The notes under the pieces: model-generated | Databases searched by the model: none | Seen by the model: only the letters and a program-made list of their open reading frames with translations | What the model was told of the DNA's origin: nothing | Translations under genes and position numbers: made by a program | Assembly (NCBI GenBank): GCA_963833965.1 | Contig: CAWHZZ010000003.1 | Span: 372,001-436,000 of the forward strand | DNA length: 64,000 nucleotides | Source: CAJCIW01 sp963833965 | GTDB taxonomy: Bacteria; Chlamydiota; Chlamydiia; Chlamydiales; Rhabdochlamydiaceae | Direction of reading: 5' to 3' | Shown: positions 36,122 through 45,056 of the stretch, in pieces | How the letters are laid out: each line of letters begins with the position of its first letter | Numbering within the stretch: position 1 is the first letter of the stretch

Positions 36122-36306
36122 TACCGGTTCCACTGGAAAGTTATGAAAATTTCTGCTTCAGCATCTTCACTTACAGCCGTGGCAAGCCACGGTCTTTTCG
36201 TTCATTTCCATCGACCATGTGCTGGCACATGGTCTGCTTCAACGAACGAAAAATTGAAGCGCTGAAATTGAAATTCTCTATAACTTTCCAGTGTCGCCAG
36301 TATATA
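36118..36306. repeat. Palindromic element, copy E4
   Basis: Arms TATATACCGGTTCCACTGG (from 36118) and the matching CCAGTGTCGCCAGTATATA (to 36306); within them ACTGGAAAGTTAT pairs perfectly with ATAACTTTCCAGT. Inner hairpins: CCGTGGC/GCCACGG and GACCATGTGC/GCACATGGTC, the second framed by CATCG and CTGCTTC, as in E3 and E5. It shares TATA with the end of E2, so the two elements abut. It ends 22 bp before the next gene and probably contributes its leader. Confidence 0.75.
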
Positions 36307-36328
36307 ATTCGGTTCAAAATGGTGCCCC

Positions 36329-37372
36329 ATGAAAGCAATTGTTCTAGAAGCATTTGGCGATGTATCCCAATTGAAAGAGAAGCAGCTTGAAAAACCTCAG
36401 CCCAAAAAAGGAGAGGTGAGAATCCGTCTCAAGGCTGCGGGGTTCAACCCTGTCGACTTCAAAATCCGCAAAGGAATGTATGGCGGACAGACGCCCGTTG
36501 TATTGGGCGCTGATTGTAGTGGCGTGATCGACGCGGTCGGGGAAGGAGCAGACCGTTTTGCTGTCGGCGATGAAGTTTATGCCATGGCATTTGGGCAAGC
36601 TTCCAACGGCAGCTATGCCGAATATCTTTGCCTTCCGATTGAGTTTGCAGCGAAGAAGCCGAAAAATCTGACCTTCGAACAGGCGGCAGCCGTTCCTCTA
36701 GCGAGTTTGACAGCTTATCGGGCCGTGATCGCCCCCTCCGCGATTAAAAAAGGGGATGAGATCTTTGTCGCGGGCGCTGGGGGAGGAGTGGGATCGATTG
36801 CCGTCGAAATGGCGCGATTTGCTGGAGCCAAGACAATTTTCACCGTTGCAGGAAGCGACTCCAGCAGTGAATTTTTGCAAAAGGAAATGAAGCTGAAAAA
36901 AGAGCACATTCTCATCTACAAAGGCCTATCCTTGGAACAGATGCAGCAAAAACTCACTGAAATGCATGGGGGTCGGTTGTTCAATGCCTGCATTGATTTT
37001 GTAGGTGGGGAGATGAAGCGGCTTTGCTTAAACCTGACTGGGCATCAAGGCCATTTTTCCTCTATCGTTCCGGAAGACCCCTCTTTTCAATTTCCGGTTT
37101 GGGCGCGAGGAGAGAGCCTCTGTTTCAACCGCAATCTCTCGCTGCATTTTGTTTTTGTCGGCGCCGAATCTTTTTCTGGGCCTAAAGAGTCTTGGAGCAT
37201 CTATTCTCAGCAACTCAAACATATCACTGAACTTTTAGAAAACGGTTCTCTACAGCCCCCGCCCATTCATGTCGTGGGCGGATTGAAGCTAGAAACCGTT
37301 GTCGAAGCGCACAAGTTGTTAGAAGAGGGCAAAGTCAAAGGAAAGCTTGTGATGCAAGTTCAAACACAATAA
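36329..37372 (+). CDS. Zinc-independent alcohol dehydrogenase / quinone oxidoreductase-like (MDR family)
   Basis: 347 residues. MKAIVLEAFGDVSQLK is the family start; the GroES-like domain has AAGFNPVDFKIRKGMYG and VLGADCSGVIDAVGEGADRF; the Rossmann domain has EIFVAGAGGGVGSIAVEMARFAGA. The cysteine-rich zinc lobe is missing, as in quinone oxidoreductases. NADPH-dependent reduction of quinones or enals is likely. The last 38 bp overlap the convergent permease gene. Confidence 0.9.
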   Translation: MKAIVLEAFGDVSQLKEKQLEKPQPKKGEVRIRLKAAGFNPVDFKIRKGMYGGQTPVVLGADCSGVIDAVGEGADRFAVGDEVYAMAFGQASNGSYAEYLCLPIEFAAKKPKNLTFEQAAAVPLASLTAYRAVIAPSAIKKGDEIFVAGAGGGVGSIAVEMARFAGAKTIFTVAGSDSSSEFLQKEMKLKKEHILIYKGLSLEQMQQKLTEMHGGRLFNACIDFVGGEMKRLCLNLTGHQGHFSSIVPEDPSFQFPVWARGESLCFNRNLSLHFVFVGAESFSGPKESWSIYSQQLKHITELLENGSLQPPPIHVVGGLKLETVVEAHKLLEEGKVKGKLVMQVQTQ

Positions 37373-38525
37373 AGATCAGCAGTAAAGACAAAGAGATTTT
37401 GCCACCAGGCAGTTGCTGATGCACCAAAGAGTATCCTTCCCGGTATCTTCCCGCCCAGACCATCAGCACAGGCATCGCTCCTAAAAGCAAAGCAACTCCA
37501 ATTCCTCCGGCAAAGCTCAGCGCAGTGATAAACAAGTGGGGATTGATCAATGTGATCACGAGAGGAATGATAAAAATTACCGCGCAGACCGCAACCTTCG
37601 GGGTACCCTTTTTCGGCAATCTCAAACCGTCGAGCAAGAAATCGACAAAGGCGATCGAAATCCCCAAATAAGAGGTCGTCATGGCAAAAAAAGCAAAAGC
37701 TTTCCCGACTGCGAGCAGGGCAGGATTGTGGATGTATTCGCCGAGTGGGTTCACGGCCGTTTGCCCTTTTTTAAGCGCTTGTAAAAGTCCCCCCGCGCCT
37801 TCCAGAGGAACAACTCCTAAAATCAGCAACTCCCACAGAATATAGATCAAAAGCGGGATCGCCGTGCCCACAATAATGGCGAATCTGACCTTTGGAACAT
37901 TGCGGTTCATGTAGTTGAATAGAGTCGGGATCAGAATCTGATAGCCGAAAGCTGTAAAAACGACCGGAAGCGCCCACCAGATTTTCCCCCAGTCCATTCG
38001 CGTAAGATACGAGGGGACAATGTAACCGGCCGAAGATCCGGCGAAAACAAGGTAGGTGATGGCTACGCCTGCGATTAAGGCCAAATTAAACCGGTCTACC
38101 CACAAAGCCCCAAAATAGACGACAGGCGAAAAGAGAGCGACGTAGATCACAGTCCCGAGCCAACTGGGGACCTTGCCGCCGGTTAAATCGGAAATGATTC
38201 CTGCACCACCGGCGATATGGGCGACCATGAGGCATGAAAAAAGGAATAAATACAGAAACCAGCAAGATGTGCCGCCCCATTTTCCGAGAAGGCGCGTCGA
38301 CAGCGTGATCAAATTCGCTCCTTTGGGCATCCAAATGCAGGCTTCGAGGATAAGTAGGCCAGAACATAGCATGAAGGCCCAGCAGATCACATAAACAAAA
38401 AAGGAGGGAATAAACCCTCCGCTTGCCGTAGCTACTGGCAATGCCAGCATGCCCACTCCAATGCTCGTTCCCGTCACGAGCAAAGTCCCCCCCACTACAT
38501 GACCAAAAGTTCGAACGACGTGCAT
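37335..38525 (-). CDS. Aromatic amino acid permease (TyrP/Mtr, HAAAP family)
   Basis: 396 residues, eleven membrane segments. GGTLLVTGTSIGVGMLALPV is the family's first helix with the substrate loop; YVICWAFMLCSGLLILEACI and KIWWALPVVFTAFGYQILIP follow as in TyrP. Chlamydia has two such TyrP proteins for tyrosine/tryptophan uptake. It is notable beside a full tryptophan biosynthetic operon in the same window. Whether it is specific for Trp or Tyr cannot be said. Confidence 0.9.
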   Translation of the reverse strand: MHVVRTFGHVVGGTLLVTGTSIGVGMLALPVATASGGFIPSFFVYVICWAFMLCSGLLILEACIWMPKGANLITLSTRLLGKWGGTSCWFLYLFLFSCLMVAHIAGGAGIISDLTGGKVPSWLGTVIYVALFSPVVYFGALWVDRFNLALIAGVAITYLVFAGSSAGYIVPSYLTRMDWGKIWWALPVVFTAFGYQILIPTLFNYMNRNVPKVRFAIIVGTAIPLLIYILWELLILGVVPLEGAGGLLQALKKGQTAVNPLGEYIHNPALLAVGKAFAFFAMTTSYLGISIAFVDFLLDGLRLPKKGTPKVAVCAVIFIIPLVITLINPHLFITALSFAGGIGVALLLGAMPVLMVWAGRYREGYSLVHQQLPGGKISLSLLLIFIVFELASQAFL

Positions 38526-38760
38526 GTTTCCCCCATTTTCGGAAGAACAAAAATTCGTTTTAACCGATCCGGCATATTTTGGAAATATTTTTAGGTTGCT
38601 GAAGTGGAAAAGGGTTGAAAGACGGAACAGTCCCTTAGTATTGGTGTATTTGCCTGTGTATAAGCAGTTTGTGTCATTAATTTTGACTTAACAAAAACAT
38701 CCAGATGACATCTAATGGTCTGCAACAAAAGTTTTTAAATTATTTTGGCCGCTATGACCG

Positions 38761-39426
38761 TCAATTGTTTGGGGATTTATGATTAACGGGTGTGGCCGAC
38801 AAGCCTGCTGACGAAAGACTGAGCGTGTACTCCGCTTCAATAGCATTGCCTGATTCGTCCACGGTAGGAAAATAGTTGGACTGTAGGTTTGCGCTTTTAA
38901 CCAAACAAGAATGTGTGCGATTAAAAAATAGGGCGTTCCAGCATTTAAAGAGCAAACTGCGCAAAATAGTGCTCTGCGTTTTGGCAAGAGAATGCGCCTC
39001 GAAAGGAAACTGCTCGTAGTCTTCGGCGCGGCGATAGCCAGTGTAAACGGCATCCCATTTGTACTGGTTAAAAATGCCAATTGCATTGAGAAAAGGGGGG
39101 AAGCGCAATATCTTTGCGCGGACCCCGATGAGATCTCCGCATAAGCTGAAGCGGGCGATCTCCTCGCCATCTGTTTGCTGAAAGATGACTTCGTGGCATT
39201 CTATCCTGGATTGCTTAAGCGGCCCATTTGGATTTTTCCAGTGCATCTCGCGCATCTCGGTTTTCCCCGTCAGACAAACCTTTAGGATGGATTTTTCGCT
39301 GCATAAATTCTGCATCGCGTTAATGCCGATCAATACGATCCCGAGAAAACAAATGAAGAAAAAAATCAGCTTTTTCCTTCCAAAAAGGATCAGGGCAACA
39401 CAAATCGCAATGCAAACAAAAATCAT
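38761..39426 (-). CDS. Membrane-anchored protein of unknown function
   Basis: 221 residues, not recognised. Two adjacent N-terminal hydrophobic segments (about residues 1-14 and 18-40) then a mostly soluble domain with GEEIARFSLCGDLIGVRAKI and KWDAVYTGYRRAEDYEQFP, which reads like a beta-rich periplasmic or cytosolic domain. Its ATG overlaps the stop of the SMR transporter gene as ATGA, so the two are translationally coupled. The 235 bp upstream of the permease (38526-38760) hold no gene I can support. Confidence 0.65.
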   Translation of the reverse strand: MIFVCIAICVALILFGRKKLIFFFICFLGIVLIGINAMQNLCSEKSILKVCLTGKTEMREMHWKNPNGPLKQSRIECHEVIFQQTDGEEIARFSLCGDLIGVRAKILRFPPFLNAIGIFNQYKWDAVYTGYRRAEDYEQFPFEAHSLAKTQSTILRSLLFKCWNALFFNRTHSCLVKSANLQSNYFPTVDESGNAIEAEYTLSLSSAGLSATPVNHKSPNN

Positions 39427-39749
39427 TCCACGTGGGCCAGCTTAAGGCCGATGATACCGATGATGATCAAGAAAATAGAAATGAGACGGATGATGTGGTA
39501 GGAATCGCCAAAAAAGATAATTCCACAAACGACCGTCCCTGCCGCTCCGATCCCGGCCCAAACGGCGTAGGCAGTTCCAATGGGAATGCTTTTCATCGCC
39601 TGAGACACCGAAAAGAAGCTTAAGACGATGAAAATGACCGTAATAATACTAGGAATGACACGGGTAAAGCCTTGGCTGAATTTGAGAGCGATTGTGAAAC
39701 AGATTTCAAAGAATCCAGCGAGCAGAAGAAAAATCCAAGCGATCGACAT
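39423..39749 (-). CDS. sugE: Small multidrug resistance family transporter (SugE/Gdx type)
   Basis: 108 residues, four membrane helices. The first helix AWIFLLLAGFFEICFTIALKFS has the conserved membrane Glu; GFTRVIPS, MKSIPIGTAYAVWAGIGAAG and GIIFFGDS match the SugE/Gdx branch, which exports guanidinium. Gdx-type genes are often under guanidine riboswitches; I see none upstream (39750-39800). Confidence 0.88.
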   Translation of the reverse strand: MSIAWIFLLLAGFFEICFTIALKFSQGFTRVIPSIITVIFIVLSFFSVSQAMKSIPIGTAYAVWAGIGAAGTVVCGIIFFGDSYHIIRLISIFLIIIGIIGLKLAHVE

Positions 39750-39832
39750 CAGATTGCATCCTTTTAGTATCAGGATAACAATTTCAACAAAAATGGCAAG
39801 AGATTGCGTTATTTTTCAGCGGACAATTTCTT

Positions 39833-39871
39833 AAAAAAATGGGCAATGGCAAAGGAAGGTCCTTTGCCATT
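39833..39871 (-). terminator. Rho-independent terminator, minus strand
   Basis: AATGGCAAAGGA, three-base loop, TCCTTTGCCATT (39845-39871), then on the minus strand GCCCATTTTTTT. It ends a minus-strand transcript coming from about 39890 or beyond, where only a remnant ORF is found. Confidence 0.85.
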
Positions 39872-39885
39872 CCGTGGACAGCCTC

Positions 39886-39990
39886 TTAGGCTTTATCAAT
39901 CAGGCTTGGCCCATTGCTTGCCGCTGTTTGGGGGTTGGCATCGATTTGTGTTGGCTCATTGCTTGCCGCAATTTGATGGTTCTGTTCCAT
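39886..39990 (-). pseudogene. Short C-terminal gene remnant with tandem repeats
   Basis: A frame open from about 40075 to a TAA at 39886, with its only ATG at 39990 (34 residues, no ribosome site). The residues include QIAASNEPTQID followed by QTAASNGPSLIDKA, an imperfect 15-residue repeat also seen in the DNA (GGCnCATTGCTTGCCGC twice). It ends 15 bp before a strong terminator in the same direction, so it is probably the tail of a gene whose 5' part is gone. The stretch 39872-40136 holds nothing else apart from the terminator behind the GT5 gene. Confidence 0.45.
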
Positions 39991-40095
39991 TTGCGCCAGA
40001 ATTAAATGATCCTCGAGATCCAGGGGGAATGCCTTTTGATTGATCTTTACAATGATGAATCGAGTTAAATTATTTCTTTAATTTCTTTTGAAAGA

Positions 40096-40115
40096 AGTGC
40101 GCCAGTAGGCGCACT
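40096..40115 (-). terminator. Terminator-like hairpin behind the GT5 gene
   Basis: AGTGCGCC, AGTA loop, GGCGCACT, 22 bp after the stop of the minus-strand GT5 gene. The following T-run is weak (TTCTTTC). A second stem AGGTC/GACCT lies between stop and hairpin. Confidence 0.6.
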
Positions 40116-40136
40116 ATCAGGAGAGGTCTTTTGACC

Positions 40137-43100
40137 TTAAACTTTGAGGGTTTTGAGGTTGGCGATGAGGGGCTCGCCGCGGCGTTTCATGTTGACAAAG
40201 GTCTTGGCCATCGCGAGCTCAATTTTGCGGGCTGCGCTCAATGAGCCATCTGGCGTTGTTTCCCAGGTAGAACTGAGGGCATTGCGCATGATGGTTCTCA
40301 TCGAGTCGAGATAAGGTTTCTTAGCAGCGTCGTCGCCGTGATAAAGGGCGTGCTGCTGAGCTTTGGCGTAATCCAAAGCGATGCGGAGGGTGTCGACGAT
40401 TTCTCTGTCTTGCTCTGCGGAATGCCAGTCGTCGTGCCGTCTGAAGAGATAGCCGTTTGCATTTGGTCCTTCGGCGGTCAGCGTGTCCGCGAAGCCGCCT
40501 GTGCGGGTAGCGAGCGCTTTTTTGCCCAAGCGATTGAATTCCCCTTGGACAAGGCCGCAAGGCTCATATTTAGAAGGGAAGGCAGCGATTGTAGAAGCTG
40601 CGCGGAGAAGGTTACCGAAGACACCTTGGTATTTTAACTTCCCGTTTTCTTTTTTATCATCGATGATTAAACAGCCTTTTTTACCGAATTCTCTTGCGCG
40701 CTGTTTTAATTGATCGATCATTGCTTTGGCATCGCGATCGTTTTCGTTGCGGATACCGGCGCAAACAAATTGGCATCCATTTCTCAAAGTCTCTTCCATG
40801 ATCAGGCGGAATTTTTCCATGCCTTTTTGGCTAGAATCATAGCGCCCTACGTACATGACGATCGGCTTTTCCGGGTCTAGGTCGGCATAAACTTCGTCAT
40901 CAAAAGGCAGGCTCTTTAAGTAAGCGCACACTTCCTTTTGGCAAGTGATGATCTTATCGGCCAAATCTAAAGAATCGGGGCCGTAACGCAGATCCGGGAC
41001 TGAACCTTTGTTGGGTCCCTCGATGGCGGATTTCCATTTCTCCAATTGCTCGTCTTTTCTTGGGTCCCAGCCATTGCTATTGCCATTGACGATTCCGACA
41101 AATTTGCCTTGAAGGGCAGCAATTTTAACGGGTTGCTCCATCCCATTGCCAAAAGTGGTTGTCTGAGCTTCTTTGCTGAAGGTCTCAGAAACGGTGGTCA
41201 CCATGTCCGCATCCTGCAATGCTTCCATGAAGGAGTTCATCCCTCTTCTTGGAAGACCGTGGCGGGCCAGAATGTCCATAGTCTGATCGTTGTCGTAAGT
41301 GTTGGGCTCTAAATTATTGTGGAATGTGAACATTGTGGCGAGAGTTTCGCCCCTTTTCCACTCTTCAGGATGACGGTCGGCCAAAAATTTTGGGATCAAA
41401 CCGGTCTGCGCATCGTGGAGGTGGGCGAGCTGAAAAGGTTTTTCCTTTTTGCTGAATTTATAGAGGAGCTCTGCGGCTGCGCTCTGGAAGACCGCCCAGC
41501 GGCGTTTGCAGTGGAGATAATCTCCATCGTAAAAATCCCCTGAAGAGCCATCGGGTTTTTTAGGGATCCAGAATAGTTGCGGGTCGTCCACCAAATAACA
41601 GCGAAGCCCTCGGACATTGAGTTTATAAACGCGGTGGGTTTTGCCATCGACGGTGATATCGTATTTTTTCTTGCGCTCTAATTTTTTGAGCAAGTCGTTG
41701 CTGATCACTCCGTTTTGATAGAGGGGCAGGATCACGCGCGCATCATCAGCGCCAAATCCCCGCGCCATTCCATCGACCGCGGAGCCAAGTCCGCCAAGAC
41801 TTGCCACTCCTGACAATTCCGCTGTGACATAAGCGACCCTTAAATTCGGGGGGAGATTTTGAATAAGCCCTGGCTCAGAAGCGAGTTTCGAAGCGGATAC
41901 GTCGACCGGACCTGCAGGCACAGGCTTCGCTCTTTCCAAGTCTTGGAAGAGAATGGTGTCTGCTTTGACGACGGCTTCTTGCAAGTATCTCAGATAATCG
42001 GAGATCACGGCAGGATAGCCTGTAAAGAGAGTCATCGGATCGGCTTCGATCTTTCGAGTGCCGTAAAGTCCCCATCCGCCGAAGAAGTTATTCCATCCGC
42101 CAATATTAGGGTTGCGTTTGCCGCCGTCTCGTTCCCAGACGCGGCCGCGAAAATCTTCTTTCGCTTTGTCGCTGAGTCGATTAAAAAGGTCGAGCACTTG
42201 ATGAGGATTTTTGTTGCCCGCGCTGTTGTTAAATGCGACGACTTCGTCGTATAATCTTAAAGCCAAGATTTTCTCTTGGTGATGGGAGATCAGTTGGGAA
42301 ATAATATCAGTTTCTTGCTGATTTTTAATGCCTAGTAGCGCGCGCGGATTCCGGGAGACAAAATTATCCCCAAATCCCAATTCCCTCGGCTGATAGCTGG
42401 CAAGCCAAATCGACTTGTTGATGAGTTCTTTCACATCGGGATTCATGGCGCGGTATTTTCTTGTGACGAAATCATTGGATTTGTAGCGATCTTTTAAAAA
42501 TTGCTTTAGATCTTCGAGATCGTAAAGCTTCCGAATTTCTTGAGCTGTAGAGAAAGAATCTGTGGTTTTGATGCTTTCGGCATGGACGTAAGTGACGATG
42601 AAATTCGGCGCCTTTGGAGTCTGTGCGGTACACTGAGCGATGGCATGTTTGATCGGGGATTCGTTGTTGTGGGAAAGAATTCTCTCGATGTTTTCGACCG
42701 CACGGTTGTAACCATAGTTGCCTTCTCTATGACCGCCGCCGTCGAGTTCGTAGATTTTTCTGCAAATGGGGCCTTTCGCTTGCTCGGGAAGACTATTGAA
42801 GGCTCTGAGCGCATCTAATTTGAGTCTTGCGGCCTCTTCGTGATGGTTTGTGGCCAAAACGGAAGATCTTCCCGCTTGGCGAAGATGATCGTTGTGCTTC
42901 TCGAGGGTTTCGCCGATCGAGTTCAGTTCGGCGATTCCTCGATGGCTGTCGTATTGGTGGCCAAAAAATTTGGCGATTTGATCGAGAAGAGTCTCCCCAT
43001 CGTAATTTTTGATCCGGAGGACAACTCTAAAATTTTCATTTAATAACTGTTCGCCGACATTGGCGTCTTTGCTGCCCCTCAAACTTTGAGCAATCTCTTC

Positions 43101-43448
43101 GCAGACGGTTATAAACAAAGTGTGGCCGAGGTGCTGCTTAAAGGAATTGACGAAGTTTAAGTTGCTGATGTTTGGGTTTTGCAGATCTCGAATAAAAAGT
43201 TTAAAAGAGTTGAGTTTTTTACCTGCCTCATCAGAAGCCTGGTAAGCGGCGACTGCAGCGCGATGGAAAGGAGCGATGCGTCCCTGGCCTTCATGGGAAA
43301 TTTGCGGCTGGATTAAAGGCGCTGTCGTTCTCCCAGGACGGTTTGTTACAGGCCGATGGGGTTGAAGGGGAGGGGGAGGAGTCAGATTAACAATTTGGCT
43401 CGGCCTAAAATTAGAATTAAAACTGTAATCAATTCTACTACTAGTCAT
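40137..43448 (-). CDS. GT5 glycogen/starch synthase-like protein with large N-terminal extension
   Basis: 1103 residues from ATG 43448 (a TTG at 43487 is also in frame). The C-terminal 560 residues are a GT5 glucosyltransferase: NLRVAYVTAELSGVASLGG at the start, TFHNNLEPN, VYADLDPEKPIVMYVGRYDSSQKGMEKF, then AAFPSKYEPCGLVQGEFNRL and RTGGFADTL with the catalytic-loop Glu. The ADP-glucose loop is SLGGLGSA where GlgA has KTGGLADV, so the conserved Lys is missing and donor use may differ. The N-terminal 530 residues are not a branching enzyme; they are Pro-rich then helical, with two related units (AFNSLPEQAKGPICRKIYEL and LFNRLSDKAKEDFRGRVWER, each followed by DGG). I recall such units in large chlamydial proteins but cannot name them. 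Confidence 0.8.
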   Translation of the reverse strand: MTSSRIDYSFNSNFRPSQIVNLTPPPPLQPHRPVTNRPGRTTAPLIQPQISHEGQGRIAPFHRAAVAAYQASDEAGKKLNSFKLFIRDLQNPNISNLNFVNSFKQHLGHTLFITVCEEIAQSLRGSKDANVGEQLLNENFRVVLRIKNYDGETLLDQIAKFFGHQYDSHRGIAELNSIGETLEKHNDHLRQAGRSSVLATNHHEEAARLKLDALRAFNSLPEQAKGPICRKIYELDGGGHREGNYGYNRAVENIERILSHNNESPIKHAIAQCTAQTPKAPNFIVTYVHAESIKTTDSFSTAQEIRKLYDLEDLKQFLKDRYKSNDFVTRKYRAMNPDVKELINKSIWLASYQPRELGFGDNFVSRNPRALLGIKNQQETDIISQLISHHQEKILALRLYDEVVAFNNSAGNKNPHQVLDLFNRLSDKAKEDFRGRVWERDGGKRNPNIGGWNNFFGGWGLYGTRKIEADPMTLFTGYPAVISDYLRYLQEAVVKADTILFQDLERAKPVPAGPVDVSASKLASEPGLIQNLPPNLRVAYVTAELSGVASLGGLGSAVDGMARGFGADDARVILPLYQNGVISNDLLKKLERKKKYDITVDGKTHRVYKLNVRGLRCYLVDDPQLFWIPKKPDGSSGDFYDGDYLHCKRRWAVFQSAAAELLYKFSKKEKPFQLAHLHDAQTGLIPKFLADRHPEEWKRGETLATMFTFHNNLEPNTYDNDQTMDILARHGLPRRGMNSFMEALQDADMVTTVSETFSKEAQTTTFGNGMEQPVKIAALQGKFVGIVNGNSNGWDPRKDEQLEKWKSAIEGPNKGSVPDLRYGPDSLDLADKIITCQKEVCAYLKSLPFDDEVYADLDPEKPIVMYVGRYDSSQKGMEKFRLIMEETLRNGCQFVCAGIRNENDRDAKAMIDQLKQRAREFGKKGCLIIDDKKENGKLKYQGVFGNLLRAASTIAAFPSKYEPCGLVQGEFNRLGKKALATRTGGFADTLTAEGPNANGYLFRRHDDWHSAEQDREIVDTLRIALDYAKAQQHALYHGDDAAKKPYLDSMRTIMRNALSSTWETTPDGSLSAARKIELAMAKTFVNMKRRGEPLIANLKTLKV

Positions 43449-43675
43449 ACTATTACCGTTTAAATTTTTAAGTTTTTTCCTTATCAATTATAGATTGTTT
43501 TAGGGGAAAAATCAATTTTAATGTTTGTCATTTCTCGATTTAAATAATTATTTACGATAATTTAAATTTTTATTCGCAAAAAAACATTACTCAAATTTTG
43601 AAATAACGTCAATTCGGCGTAAGATTATAAGTGTTAGAGTTTTTTAAAGATATATTAGGTTTAAGCTTCTGAAAC

Positions 43676-44260
43676 TCAGCTTATTATGTTCCATGATTGT
43701 AGAACATGGGTGTCGCGTTCGAAGCCGAGAATGGATATCGATCCCGGAAATAAAGCGAATAGCCTTCCCTCTTGAGCGGAGAGTTCGAGCCATTTGGCCG
43801 CCAGCGCTCGTAAAAAATGGCCGTGCGAAAAGAGAAGGACGTCCCCATGAATAGGCTGAATTTTCATCAGGATTCTCATTGCCCTTACGTTGATGTCAGC
43901 GACGCTTTCTCCTTCAGGCGCGCCATTTGAGAATATGTTCCAATGTGGCTCCGTTTTCCAAATTTCCTCTGTGGTCAGCCCTTCATATTTTCCATAATTC
44001 CACTCCACCAAATCTGGATCGAGCCGCGCCTGTGTTAAAAACCCTGAGATTTCGCATGTTGTAGAGGCGCGCTGAAGCGGGCTCGAGAATACGGCTTGAA
44101 AAGAATGCCCTTTAAGGCGCGCGCCAACGCGCTGCGATTGGGCCTGTCCATTTTCTGTCAGGGGAATGTCGGTAAGGCCAGTGTGCCTGCCACTCTGGGT
44201 CCATTCTGTTTCTCCATGACGGACGAGGTAAATTTTTTTATGGGGAAATTGCAATTTCAT
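43676..44260 (-). CDS. Histidine phosphatase family protein (phosphoglycerate mutase-like)
   Basis: 194 residues. IYLVRHGETEWTQSGRHTG carries the RHG catalytic motif (residues 14-16), SSPLQRASTTCEIS the second Arg, WNYGKYEGLTTEEIW the acidic proton donor, and VLLFSHGHFLRALAAKW the second His. Length and motifs fit the GpmB/CobC-like branch of small-molecule phosphatases rather than dPGM. It is the last gene of the glpK-glpD-orphan cluster, overlapping the orphan by 23 bp. Confidence 0.9.
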   Translation of the reverse strand: MKLQFPHKKIYLVRHGETEWTQSGRHTGLTDIPLTENGQAQSQRVGARLKGHSFQAVFSSPLQRASTTCEISGFLTQARLDPDLVEWNYGKYEGLTTEEIWKTEPHWNIFSNGAPEGESVADINVRAMRILMKIQPIHGDVLLFSHGHFLRALAAKWLELSAQEGRLFALFPGSISILGFERDTHVLQSWNIIS

Positions 44261-45056
44261 TCCTCTTGTTTTCTTGATAAATCCAGCGGGCTAAATTGTC
44301 GAGTAAGACGGCAATGGGCATTTTTGAATCCGCTTGTCTGCCGATGGTCTCAATGGTAAAACTGCTGGGGAGCACGGATTTGGCGACGGCTTCTTGATAT
44401 CCTGAAAAAGGTTGGTTGGAAACAAATAAACACGTTCCAGGCGCTGGATTTGTCTTGAGCCACTCCACAAGTGTGTCTTGCGTCGTGGGTCTGACCAATC
44501 GCCCATTCCTCTCTTGCTCTGGGGCGTCGACGAGGACCAGAGGAACCGACCTCAGGGTAGCCGGCATCGGCATTGTCTTCCACAAAGCGAGCATCATCTC
44601 CGTTTCTGTTGGATAGGGAAGCTCCTTATCGGCAGCATATGATCCAAGCCGCCGCTGCCCTGTGAGCAAAACGACCTGGTTAAATCGCACTCCTCGTTTG
44701 TATTGAGAAACCAAGTGGTCGATGCGTGCGACGACAGAGCCGTATGTCGCCCCATAGACAAGGGCATAATCATACATTGTGTTGGAGGCATCGACGGTAT
44801 CGATCATCCCCAATTCTCTAAAAATGGGAAGCAAAAGGTCCTTTTTATCTTCATCCCGTTTTTCAAACTCCCAGCGCTCTTTATCTTTTTGCAGCCAGCT
44901 CTTTTGAGTGGCATCGACGATGCTCTGCAAATCAGAGCCATGCGAAACATTGAGAACGTTAAGTAATTTCTCAAGAGCAGGAGAAGGAAAAAGTTTGGGC
45001 TCCGCGCAAAAAAGGGGAAGCCAAGCAACAACAAGGAGAAAAAGAAGGCGTTTCAT
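44238..45056 (-). CDS. Exported protein of unknown function
   Basis: 272 residues with a signal peptide (MKRLLFLLVVAWLPLFCAEP). The mature part has YDYALVYGATYGSVVARIDHL, FNQVVLLTGQRRLGS, ETEMMLALW and TCLFVSNQPFSGYQEAV, an alternating pattern resembling a Rossmann-like DUF218/SanA-YdcF domain; that is a tentative comparison. Its ATG overlaps the glpD stop as ATGA, tying it to glycerol metabolism genes by operon only. Confidence 0.65.
   Translation of the reverse strand: MKRLLFLLVVAWLPLFCAEPKLFPSPALEKLLNVLNVSHGSDLQSIVDATQKSWLQKDKERWEFEKRDEDKKDLLLPIFRELGMIDTVDASNTMYDYALVYGATYGSVVARIDHLVSQYKRGVRFNQVVLLTGQRRLGSYAADKELPYPTETEMMLALWKTMPMPATLRSVPLVLVDAPEQERNGRLVRPTTQDTLVEWLKTNPAPGTCLFVSNQPFSGYQEAVAKSVLPSSFTIETIGRQADSKMPIAVLLDNLARWIYQENKRNEIAISP

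Noticed and set aside
36171..36353. Minus-strand ORF of 60 codons
   Set aside because: It is made of the palindromic element E4 read on one strand; no ribosome site or family match.
38526..38760. A gene between the aromatic permease and the orphan membrane protein
   Set aside because: No frame with a plausible start, ribosome site or family likeness; the 235 bp appear to be plain spacer.
39804..40043. Plus-strand ORF of 79 codons with internal repeats
   Set aside because: The terminator beneath it points the other way and the repeats read more sensibly on the minus strand; no start signal.
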